A stretch of DNA of 5,905 nucleotides. It comes from Acidobacteriota bacterium. Lineage in GTDB: Bacteria; Acidobacteriota; Aminicenantia; UBA2199. The translations under genes and the position numbers were made by a program. This document shows, piece by piece, positions 1 to 5,905 of this stretch (within the stretch, counting starts at the first letter, position 1; every line of letters begins with the position of its first letter). A model generated the notes under the pieces. It was not told where the DNA came from. It saw only the letters and a program-made list of their open reading frames with translations, and ran no database searches. The DNA is taken from NCBI GenBank assembly GCA_021817755.1, contig JAKAGC010000285.1, forward strand, positions 1 to 5,905. The letters run 5' to 3'.

Positions 1-1
1 T

Positions 2-2026
2 CTTGATACAACACGAGCTGATCGAATTGGAGCTTATGGATATTCTAATGCGCAAACTCCAAATATCGATTTCCTCGCTCGAAATGGTGTAATGTTCAGT
101 AATTGTCATAGCCCTGCTCCATTAACGTTGAGCGCCCATTGCTCTATCTTTACAGGTAAATACCCCATTTCACACCAGGTACGTGATAATGGGACCTATA
201 CTCTGCCGGCAAGTAATGTTACGTTAGCAGAATCGATGAAAGGAGCAGGTTATTATACTTATGCAGTACTTGCGGCGTATGTTTTAGCTAATCCTTTTGG
301 ATTAAACCGGGGTTTCGATGAATATGACGATTCGCTTAATTCCCACACTTTGTATTCCAATATTGAATCGGAAATCCCGGCTCCCCAGGTTTATGAGAAA
401 TTTTCAAGCTGGTTCGAATCCAATTATAATAAATCTTTTTTTGCATGGGTTCATTTTTATGATCCCCATATTCCATATCATGCCCCGGCTCAATTTGCCG
501 ACAAATTCCCGAAAGATATGACAGGCAGCTATGATGCTGAGGTTTCCTTTATGGATTTTTATATCGGAAAGATTATTCAATCTCTTCGTGAAAAGGGAAT
601 TCTTGAAAAAACCCTTATCGTTCTTGCAGGAGATCATGGAGAAGCTTTCGGAGAACACCAGGAATTGGGGCACGGGATTTTTTGTTATGAAGAGAGTCTT
701 AGAGTTCCTCTCATTTTTTATAACAACGGATTACTTAAGAAATCATTTAATATAAATGCGCCTGTCGATCTTATCGATATCACACCGACCATTCATGAAC
801 TTTACCATTTCCCCGTGCTTGAAAATATCGATGGAAAGAGTCTTGTTTCATATTTATCAGGTGAAAAAAAAGATGACGATCGAATTCTGTATTTTGAAAG
901 TATGCATGGCAGGGATGACCGGAATTGGGCACCTTTAATGGGCATTATACATGGTAATTATAAATATATTTCCTTACCTGAACCGGAGTTATATGACCTT
1001 GGTATGGATAAAACGGAAAAAAGTAACCTATTCTTGAAAAAAAATCGCATGGCTCGCGATATGGATAAACAATTAATGGAGTTAGTCGCTTCAGTGGGAG
1101 CCAGAGGAAGTAAAGATGATGGATCAGCTCGTAGGCAGCTTACTGAGAAAGACAAATCCCATCTTCAATCTCTGGGTTATATATCTTCATTTTCGAATAA
1201 AAACTCTACGGGAGTATTGGATCCGAAAAAAGGAATTCTTATCGAGAATAAAGTGAAAGATATTCTTGTAATAATTTCCAGGGGAGATACCCAAACTGCC
1301 CGCACTCAGATAGATGAATTGAAAAAATCATATCCCGAGCTTTTAAAAATGCCGTTTTATTATGACATGATGCACCGGTTTTATGTACAGGTCAATGATC
1401 CGGTGCAGGTGATGAATACCTTAAATGAAGCCATCTCTCTCTTTCCAAAAGATGAACGGTTTGGAATTCTGTATGTTTTGGAGCTCGCCAACCGCGGGAA
1501 AGAAGATGAAGCAAGAAAAAAATGTCTGGAACTCATTTCTTCAGATCCAAGAATGACACGTGCCTATCTTACTCTCGCTGAAATGGAAGAACGGCAGAAG
1601 AATTTGGACAGTGCGATCGAATATTACGGAAAGGCACTGGAAATAGAACCAAGAAATATAGCGATAAAAATACGGTATGCCGATTTACTCATGAATAAAA
1701 AAGATTTTTCCAGGGCCCTTCAGATATATGATGAACTTACTGGAACTCCTGAACTGGATACAAATCCTGAACTTCTCTATAAAATAGCGGTTGCTCATTT
1801 TCAGACAGGGATGGTCGATCGAGCAGAAAGTATGCTAAAGCAGGCTATTGAAGTCCAACCCAAAGGAAAATATTATTTAATGTATGCACTGGTTTTAGCA
1901 AAAAGCAAACGTTTGAGAGAAGCACTTGAGAATATTGATATCGTATTAAGCCGTTACCTGTCGGAGCTAACACCAGAGCAAGCTGCGGTGGCACAAAAAG
2001 CAGCCCAGGCATGGAGAATGCAATAA
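2..2026 (+). CDS. Sulfatase-fold (alkaline phosphatase superfamily) hydrolase with C-terminal TPR array, 5'-partial
   Basis: The reading frame is open to the left edge, so the start and probably a signal or anchor segment are missing; 674 residues are visible, numbered here from base 2. The sulfatase-fold domain covers about 1-370. It opens with LDTTRADRIGAYG (D2, a likely metal ligand), continues through PLTLSAHCSIFTG and WVHFYDPH (H151, D154, H156), and carries the metal-site motif GDHGEAFGEH (D211, H212). The usual catalytic Cys position is Thr42, so a formylglycine sulfatase is unlikely. Thr nucleophiles are known in other superfamily members such as LtaS and phosphoethanolamine transferases. 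A QSLGYIS linker near 391, typical of sulfatase-TPR fusions, leads into TPR-like helices from about 410 to the end, clearest at 518-585. The family usually acts outside the cytoplasm; the substrate is unknown. The frame closes with TAA, 89 bases before the GWxTD gene. The family call is firm; the reaction is not. Confidence 0.9.
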   Translation, partial: LDTTRADRIGAYGYSNAQTPNIDFLARNGVMFSNCHSPAPLTLSAHCSIFTGKYPISHQVRDNGTYTLPASNVTLAESMKGAGYYTYAVLAAYVLANPFGLNRGFDEYDDSLNSHTLYSNIESEIPAPQVYEKFSSWFESNYNKSFFAWVHFYDPHIPYHAPAQFADKFPKDMTGSYDAEVSFMDFYIGKIIQSLREKGILEKTLIVLAGDHGEAFGEHQELGHGIFCYEESLRVPLIFYNNGLLKKSFNINAPVDLIDITPTIHELYHFPVLENIDGKSLVSYLSGEKKDDDRILYFESMHGRDDRNWAPLMGIIHGNYKYISLPEPELYDLGMDKTEKSNLFLKKNRMARDMDKQLMELVASVGARGSKDDGSARRQLTEKDKSHLQSLGYISSFSNKNSTGVLDPKKGILIENKVKDILVIISRGDTQTARTQIDELKKSYPELLKMPFYYDMMHRFYVQVNDPVQVMNTLNEAISLFPKDERFGILYVLELANRGKEDEARKKCLELISSDPRMTRAYLTLAEMEERQKNLDSAIEYYGKALEIEPRNIAIKIRYADLLMNKKDFSRALQIYDELTGTPELDTNPELLYKIAVAHFQTGMVDRAESMLKQAIEVQPKGKYYLMYALVLAKSKRLREALENIDIVLSRYLSELTPEQAAVAQKAAQAWRMQ

Positions 2027-2041
2027 AAAGTTTTTTTATGT

Positions 2042-2047
2042 TATAAT
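2042..2047 (+). promoter_or_regulatory. Possible -10 box upstream of the GWxTD gene
   Basis: A perfect TATAAT lies 15 bases after the stop codon of the sulfatase-TPR gene in an A/T-rich spacer. No good -35 is present at 16-18 bases upstream; the best-placed hexamer, TGCAAT at 2019-2024, matches TTGACA poorly. If used, transcription would start near 2054 and give a leader of about 60 bases containing the inverted repeat at 2066-2088. Co-transcription from the upstream gene is an equally good explanation. Confidence 0.3.
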
Positions 2048-2065
2048 ATTCAAATATAGAAACTC

Positions 2066-2088
2066 TGTTACCTGCTATAGTGGTAACA
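2066..2088 (+). repeat. Perfect 7-bp inverted repeat in the GWxTD gene leader
   Basis: TGTTACC at 2066-2072 is the exact reverse complement of GGTAACA at 2082-2088, separated by 9 bases. No T-run follows, so it does not look like an intrinsic terminator. It lies 13 bases before the Shine-Dalgarno of the GWxTD gene and downstream of the possible -10 box. An operator for a dimeric repressor or an RNA hairpin in the 5' leader are both possible. The symmetry is seen directly; the function is inference. Confidence 0.5.
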
Positions 2089-2101
2089 TGGTTGATATAA
2101 A

Positions 2102-2107
2102 AGGAGG
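2102..2107 (+). promoter_or_regulatory. Strong ribosome binding site of the GWxTD gene
   Basis: A perfect AGGAGG sits 8 bases before the ATG at 2116, which is optimal spacing. This fixes the start and puts the hydrophobic anchor at the extreme N-terminus. Confidence 0.9.
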
Positions 2108-2115
2108 TATTTGTA

Positions 2116-3069
2116 ATGAGTCGAAAAAGGTATTTATTAGTGGGTTTAATGTTATTGGGATTTGGAGCAGGGCTTTTCAGCGGAGTATTTATTTGGGGAA
2201 CTGAAAAAAAAGAAGAAAAAAAAAGCGAAATTTATAAAATATCGGATGATATGTTTTACAGACAGACCCGTTTTATCATGACAAAGGAAGAAGAAGAGAT
2301 TTATAAACATCTGACGGATAATGCTTCCAGGATAGAATTTATTGATTCTTTCTGGAAGAAACGGGATCCTGATCCATCCACTGATGAAAATGAGAATAGA
2401 ATCGAATATGAAAGCCGGATTGCATACGCGAATAAATGGTTTAATGAAGTCGGAAGAGGGCATGGATGGGATACCGAAAGAGGACGAATTCTTTTGATAC
2501 TTGGGTTCCCGGATCGAAGAGAATGGGGTGATGCAGCGCAAACATCTCTTGGTTTTCTTACCACATCAAAACGTGTCCCCATGGAAGTATGGTATTATCA
2601 GCAATACGGTTTAACCCTGGTATTCCAGGATGCAGATGATACAGGGCGTTTTCGTTTAAGAGAAATCCCCTCAAATCTTCAAACTGCTATGGATTTAACA
2701 AAGTTCACTCTTGATTTGAGAGATAAAGCCAAAATTAAAAATGCTTTCAAATTCAATGTTTCATATAATGAAGGGAAATTCGATATTAAAGTTCCAACAA
2801 AAAAGGTAAACTTTGAAGAAAAAGATGGGAAAATGCATGCAAATTTTGAAATCATTGTCTATGTTTATCTTGAGAGTAAGAAGATAGACGAATTAAAATC
2901 CATTTCTACTTTAAATTTTGAGAAAGAAGAATTATTAAATATGAAAAATCTGGAATTTTCGTTCCCCTATGTAATGAAGGAAAAAGGAAAGTATTATTTC
3001 GATATCGTAGTAGAAGATAAATATGCTTTTGCCAAATACAGGAATTTTATGACAATAAAGAACAAATAA
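2116..3069 (+). CDS. GWxTD domain-containing membrane-anchored protein
   Basis: The 317-residue product begins MSRKR, followed by one hydrophobic segment at about residues 6-28 (signal anchor or uncleaved signal peptide; no lipobox Cys) and a Lys/Glu-rich stretch. The rest should therefore lie outside the cytoplasmic membrane. The GWxTD domain spans about 45-175. It shows EFIDSFWKKRDPDP, then the signature as GWDTE (residues 117-121, Glu for the final Asp) leading into RGRILLILGFPD, and then the companion motif EVWYYQQYG from residue 157 with LVFQD after it. The remaining part, about 190-317, looks beta-rich, like the C-terminal region of other GWxTD proteins. The family's biochemical function is not established. 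The strong Shine-Dalgarno and the anchor support the start. The gene may be co-transcribed with the sulfatase-TPR gene. Two A-runs at 2204-2224 interrupt the sequence just after the anchor. Family assignment is confident; role unknown. Confidence 0.9.
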   Translation: MSRKRYLLVGLMLLGFGAGLFSGVFIWGTEKKEEKKSEIYKISDDMFYRQTRFIMTKEEEEIYKHLTDNASRIEFIDSFWKKRDPDPSTDENENRIEYESRIAYANKWFNEVGRGHGWDTERGRILLILGFPDRREWGDAAQTSLGFLTTSKRVPMEVWYYQQYGLTLVFQDADDTGRFRLREIPSNLQTAMDLTKFTLDLRDKAKIKNAFKFNVSYNEGKFDIKVPTKKVNFEEKDGKMHANFEIIVYVYLESKKIDELKSISTLNFEKEELLNMKNLEFSFPYVMKEKGKYYFDIVVEDKYAFAKYRNFMTIKNK

Positions 3070-3298
3070 AATGGATGCAGTATCGAAAGAAATCATAGAA
3101 GTACTACTTAACTTATACTCGGGTAATTGCCACCTGATATATTTTGGTTTGACTCCATTTAAAAATCTTTAGGACTAGAACGTATTGCTCAGAAGTAGAT
3201 TTTCATTATATTCGTTCATGGTAGGATTGCAATTCAAAATTCAGCTTAATAATATTCTTTTACTTGACAGATATATATACCTATTGTAATATAAGTCA
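3070..3298. other. Intergenic spacer, 229 bases, with no supported gene or terminator
   Basis: This is the longest spacer in the window. It holds a 33-codon open frame at 3071-3172 that lacks a ribosome binding site and resembles nothing I recognise. There is no GC-rich hairpin followed by a T-run. The right end carries the promoter-like element listed separately. The length and A/T richness suggest a transcription-unit boundary between the GWxTD and radical SAM genes. Confidence 0.6.
3264..3290 (+). promoter_or_regulatory. Putative promoter of the radical SAM gene, possibly giving a leaderless mRNA
   Basis: A perfect -35 hexamer TTGACA lies at 3264-3269. The -10 candidates are TGTAAT at 3285-3290 (5 of 6 matches, a short 15-base spacer) and TATAAG at 3290-3295 (5 of 6, a long 20-base spacer). 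The first would start transcription at roughly 3297-3299, almost exactly on the ATG at 3299. No Shine-Dalgarno precedes that ATG, which fits a leaderless transcript. Neither spacer is the ideal 17, so confidence is moderate. Confidence 0.5.
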
Positions 3299-5131
3299 AT
3301 GATGCAGGAAAATTCCGTTAAACTGGTTCAATTGCCGATTCCCGATGTTTATGATATTGTAAAAAATAGCAGCATTCCTCTTGCTGCTTCATATTTAAAA
3401 GCGTATATCAAATCAAATGAATCAAAAGATCACGCAATCCAAAATGAACTGATTTCCATTATTAATTCCTCTCTTGCAAAAAACGGAGGAGATGAGGCAA
3501 TATTGAAATGGTTGTCTTCTCAGGAAACAAATGTGGCTGGGTTCACATCCTATATGTGGAATATCGAACGCAGCCAATACATAGCTAAAAAACTCAAAGA
3601 AATACGCCCGGATATTCAAATTGTCTTCGGTGGCCCTGAAATTTATCCGGGTCAACCTGTAATGGACAATCCCAATATCGATACATTTGTAATAGGGGAG
3701 GGAGAAGTTCTTTTCTCCCAATATCTGAATGATCTTTCAAACCATAAGAAATTACAAAGAATTTACAAATCTGATATACCGCTAAATCTGGAAACCCTTC
3801 CAAACCCATACCTTGAAGGTGTACTTACACCTGCGAAAGGTGATTCGATTTACCTGGAAACGTTGCGTGGGTGTCCTTATCCTTGTAAGTTTTGCTTTTA
3901 TTCAAAATCTCACTCCAATTTACGATATTTTTCGACAGAACATCTCGCCCCTTTGTTTGAGTTGGGGCATAAAAATAATGTATCTGAAATATATCTTATG
4001 GATCCTTCTTTTAATGTGGCACCAGGACTTATTGATCGGTTAAAAACAATAGCCAGACTAAATAAAACATCTATTCCGATTCATACTGAAATGCGATTAG
4101 AATCGGTAACCCCTGAAATTGCGGATTTAATGAAAGCGGCTGGCTTTATATCTGTGGAAGTGGGATTACAAACGACAAATAAAAAATCTCTGGATGCGAT
4201 TAAACGGTCGTGGAATAAAAAGAAATTCATAGAGGGAGCTCAAATTTTAAGAGAACGCGGTATTGAGGCTAAAACAGGTGTGATACTTGGATTACCTCAT
4301 GATACACCTGAAAGTTTTCAAAAAACCATCGATTTCCTTATCGATCTGGATTTACATTATTCAATGGAAATCTATTTTTTATCTATGTTGCCGGGAACCG
4401 TACTTCGAGAAGAAGCGCAGAATTATGGAATGACTTTTATGTCTCAGCCACCGTATTATGTAACTGAAACGCCTCACTTTACTTCAAATGATTTTAAGTA
4501 TTCCATAGAATTGATCGAGCAAAAGTTGGAAGCTGAATTTTTTCCGCCTGTTATTCCACGATTTATAAATAGTGAAGAAGGGTTTATTCATTATATTGAT
4601 TTGCGAAAAGCCGAAAACAAAAGTGTTGATGGTTTTCTTGCAAATACCCATCAAATCGGGAATCAGTTAACAATTAGGGTGGATGACTCCATAGATAAAA
4701 GAGAATTGAAAAAAATCGGAATTAAGCTTCTTGAAACCAATCCTTTTACCTTATTTCAGATCGTTATAGAGAGTGGACGTATTCCTGAAGAAAAAGAGTG
4801 GAAAGAGGTTTCCGATTGTTTTTTTAATTCGCATCATTATTATAACCGGTTACATTATTTTAAAATAGATAATCAGGAGCGTTTTAGTGTTCGTTTTTTT
4901 CATCTCGTATCCGATATAAAATTATTGGATTCTTATTTTTATGACTCGCAATACTGTGATCCTATTTTATTATATTCAAATCAATTGATAAACAAAACCA
5001 AAGGTCGAGAATTGCTTAAGCAAAATCCGTTTCTCCTTATTGAAAACAATATTCCTTCTGATGAATTGAACAAGCTAAAGCGGTTGTATTCCGGGTATGA
5101 AAATTATATATTTTTTAAAATAATAAATTAA
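3299..5131 (+). CDS. B12-binding-like domain radical SAM protein with unassigned C-terminal region
   Basis: The 610-residue product is cytosolic, with no signal or membrane segment. The N-terminal ~150 residues follow the cobalamin-binding-like fold of this superfamily: IPLAASYLKAY, then VAGFTSYMWN, GGPE at 111-114 and GEGE at 133-136. The cobalt-ligating DxHxxG motif is absent. The radical SAM domain, about 185-385, has the 4Fe-4S motif CPYPCKFC (C192, C196, C199; CxxxCxxC), EVGLQT from 287, LGLPHDTPE from 330 and LPGT at 364-367. Such proteins reductively cleave S-adenosylmethionine to start radical chemistry; the substrate here is unknown. Residues from about 415 onward, including VDDSIDKRELKKIG and QYCDPILLYS, match no domain I recognise. 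The start is ATG ATG (3299 or 3302) without a Shine-Dalgarno, chosen because the domain's first strand begins immediately after it. The superfamily is certain; the specific reaction is not. Confidence 0.92.
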   Translation: MMQENSVKLVQLPIPDVYDIVKNSSIPLAASYLKAYIKSNESKDHAIQNELISIINSSLAKNGGDEAILKWLSSQETNVAGFTSYMWNIERSQYIAKKLKEIRPDIQIVFGGPEIYPGQPVMDNPNIDTFVIGEGEVLFSQYLNDLSNHKKLQRIYKSDIPLNLETLPNPYLEGVLTPAKGDSIYLETLRGCPYPCKFCFYSKSHSNLRYFSTEHLAPLFELGHKNNVSEIYLMDPSFNVAPGLIDRLKTIARLNKTSIPIHTEMRLESVTPEIADLMKAAGFISVEVGLQTTNKKSLDAIKRSWNKKKFIEGAQILRERGIEAKTGVILGLPHDTPESFQKTIDFLIDLDLHYSMEIYFLSMLPGTVLREEAQNYGMTFMSQPPYYVTETPHFTSNDFKYSIELIEQKLEAEFFPPVIPRFINSEEGFIHYIDLRKAENKSVDGFLANTHQIGNQLTIRVDDSIDKRELKKIGIKLLETNPFTLFQIVIESGRIPEEKEWKEVSDCFFNSHHYYNRLHYFKIDNQERFSVRFFHLVSDIKLLDSYFYDSQYCDPILLYSNQLINKTKGRELLKQNPFLLIENNIPSDELNKLKRLYSGYENYIFFKIIN

Positions 5132-5201
5132 AGGAATTTTTTATAGATAATTGGGGAAAAATAGTGAAAGGAGTATGGGGAATTTCATATAAAATTTATA
5201 G

Positions 5202-5230
5202 TTCTAAAAAAAAATCCGAAGGCGTATAAT
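5202..5230 (+). promoter_or_regulatory. Possible promoter of the EEP-family gene
   Basis: A perfect TATAAT at 5225-5230 lies 17 bases downstream of TTCTAA (5202-5207), which matches the -35 consensus at only 3 of 6 positions. Transcription would begin near 5237 and leave a short leader holding only the Shine-Dalgarno. Spacing is ideal but the -35 is weak, so this is tentative. Confidence 0.4.
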
Positions 5231-5238
5231 TGATATAC

Positions 5239-5244
5239 AGGAGG
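5239..5244 (+). promoter_or_regulatory. Ribosome binding site of the EEP-family gene
   Basis: A perfect AGGAGG precedes the ATG at 5249 by 4 bases, rather close. An in-frame ATG at 5258 (codon 4) would be 13 bases away, rather far. I prefer 5249, but 5258 cannot be excluded, and the choice changes only three residues ahead of the signal peptide. Confidence 0.8.
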
Positions 5245-5248
5245 AAAA

Positions 5249-5905
5249 ATGAAATACATGAGAATATCTATTTTAATGGTGCTTGTATTAGGATTAACTA
5301 TTATAAGTTTGAATTCAATTGAGAAAGCGAGTCAAACCGCTACGGATACGAGCTTTAAAGTAATGACCTTTAATGTTCGTAATGCCAATTCCAATGATGG
5401 TGTAAATAATTGGGATGCCGGTAACAGAAAACAACGAGCCTTTGATATTATTGGGGCAGCTAACCCGGATATTATTTGTGTTCAGGAAGCAATAGACGGA
5501 ACTTATGGAAAACAAGTCACTGATCTTCAGAACCTCGAGGGATACAAATGGTATGGAGTTGGAAGAGATGATGGACAAGCACAGGGAGAACGGGAAGGAA
5601 TTATGTATAAATATTCCCGCTTTACACTGCAAAATCAAGGGCAATTCTGGATAAGCTGGACACCGGATACACCGGGAACAACTTTCGCTACATCATGCAT
5701 GAATCCGAGCTGGGATAATGGCAATGCGAGAATGGCCACCTGGGTAATTCTTAAAGATGCATTGACAGGGAAAAGCATTTTTGTCCTAAATCAGCATTGG
5801 GCGGTTGCAGAAGAAACTCAAACGCTTACTCCAAACGAGATACGGGCGCAAATCAATAAATTAAGGCAAGGACTCCCTATTATAACAACTGGGGATTTTA
5901 ATATG
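5249..5905 (+). CDS. Exported endonuclease/exonuclease/phosphatase (EEP) family protein, 3'-partial
   Basis: The first 219 codons are present and the frame is open at the right edge. Residues 1-24 form a basic start plus hydrophobic core, consistent with a Sec signal peptide or anchor; no lipobox Cys is visible and the cleavage site is unclear. EEP-fold motifs follow in order: VMTFNVRNAN (N42), IICVQEA (Q79, E80, the metal-binding Glu), YGVGRDDG (102-109), GEREGIMY (E114), RMATW (R161), LNQHW (N181, H183) and GDFN (D216, N218) just before the edge. The DDG...GE pattern resembles the secreted subgroup common in Bacteroidota and similar bacteria, annotated only as EEP-family hydrolases. The fold hydrolyses phosphoester bonds in nucleic acids, sugar phosphates or phospholipids; the substrate here is not evident. 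Roughly the last quarter, with the final conserved DH pair, lies outside the window. The family call is strong. Confidence 0.9.
   Translation, partial: MKYMRISILMVLVLGLTIISLNSIEKASQTATDTSFKVMTFNVRNANSNDGVNNWDAGNRKQRAFDIIGAANPDIICVQEAIDGTYGKQVTDLQNLEGYKWYGVGRDDGQAQGEREGIMYKYSRFTLQNQGQFWISWTPDTPGTTFATSCMNPSWDNGNARMATWVILKDALTGKSIFVLNQHWAVAEETQTLTPNEIRAQINKLRQGLPIITTGDFNM

Noticed and set aside
318..938. Additional open frames on both strands inside the sulfatase domain
   Set aside because: The frame from base 2 to 2026 explains the region with ordered catalytic motifs; the rest are out-of-frame shadows.
2066..2088. Inverted repeat as an intrinsic terminator for the sulfatase-TPR gene
   Set aside because: No T-run follows the right arm, and the T-run at 2031-2037 lies upstream of the repeat.
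2152..2582. Antisense open frames opposite the GWxTD gene
   Set aside because: They are opposite a well-supported domain, have low-complexity Phe-rich translations (the complement of the poly-A runs), and lack a start signal.
3071..3172. 33-codon open frame (MDAVSKEIIEV...) one base after the GWxTD stop
   Set aside because: It has no Shine-Dalgarno, no recognisable similarity, and a length expected by chance in A/T-rich DNA.
3422..3809. Antisense open frames within the radical SAM gene
   Set aside because: They overlap the B12-like domain landmarks GGPE and GEGE, and their translations look random.
5164..5229. 21-codon GTG-started open frame before the EEP gene
   Set aside because: It is very short with a weak start context, and its end overlaps the probable -10 box of the next gene.
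5132..5248. Terminator after the radical SAM gene
   Set aside because: There are only A/T tracts such as ATTTTTT and AAAAAT without a GC-containing stem.
5315..5644. 109-codon antisense open frame opposite the EEP gene
   Set aside because: It lies across conserved EEP motifs on the other strand; it is a shadow of the real gene.
1..5905. Mobile element, CRISPR array, defence system or RNA gene
   Set aside because: I found no transposase, terminal repeats, spaced direct repeats, tRNA-like cloverleaf or known defence domain; the four genes look like ordinary chromosomal content.

Overview
The window is gene-dense, AT-rich bacterial DNA (GC visibly well below 50%; not computed). Four protein genes all read on the + strand, and the first and last run off the window edges. 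The best clue to origin is the pairing of a sulfatase-fold/TPR fusion with a GWxTD-domain protein. From established knowledge both are common in Acidobacteriota and the related Candidatus Aminicenantes lineage, and more patchily in Bacteroidota, Gemmatimonadota and delta-proteobacteria-like groups. A low-GC Aminicenantes/Acidobacteriota-like organism is my inference at moderate confidence; no marker gene here settles it.

Layout. (1) 2-2026: a 5'-truncated alkaline-phosphatase-superfamily ('sulfatase') enzyme fused to a C-terminal TPR array. Threonine occupies the usual formylglycine-cysteine position. (2) 2027-2115: an 89-base spacer with a -10-like box, a perfect 7-bp inverted repeat and a strong Shine-Dalgarno. 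(3) 2116-3069: a membrane-anchored GWxTD-domain protein. (4) 3070-3298: a 229-base spacer with no convincing gene or terminator, ending in a promoter-like element so close to the next start that the mRNA may be leaderless. (5) 3299-5131: a radical SAM protein with an N-terminal B12-binding-like domain and a C-terminal part of about 195 residues that I cannot assign. (6) 5132-5248: a 117-base spacer with a possible promoter and a strong Shine-Dalgarno. (7) 5249-5905: the first 219 codons of an exported endonuclease/exonuclease/phosphatase (EEP) family protein, cut at its GDFN motif by the window end.

Working together. Genes 1 and 2 plausibly form one unit acting at or outside the cytoplasmic membrane. 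Gene 4 is also exported and probably hydrolyses a phosphodiester or phosphomonoester. The radical SAM gene is cytosolic and has its own apparent promoter, so it is probably a separate transcription unit. I see no mobile element, CRISPR array, tRNA/rRNA gene or clear intrinsic terminator. No complete novel system is evident. The least explained parts are the radical SAM C-terminal region, its apparent leaderless start, and the inverted repeat in front of the GWxTD gene.
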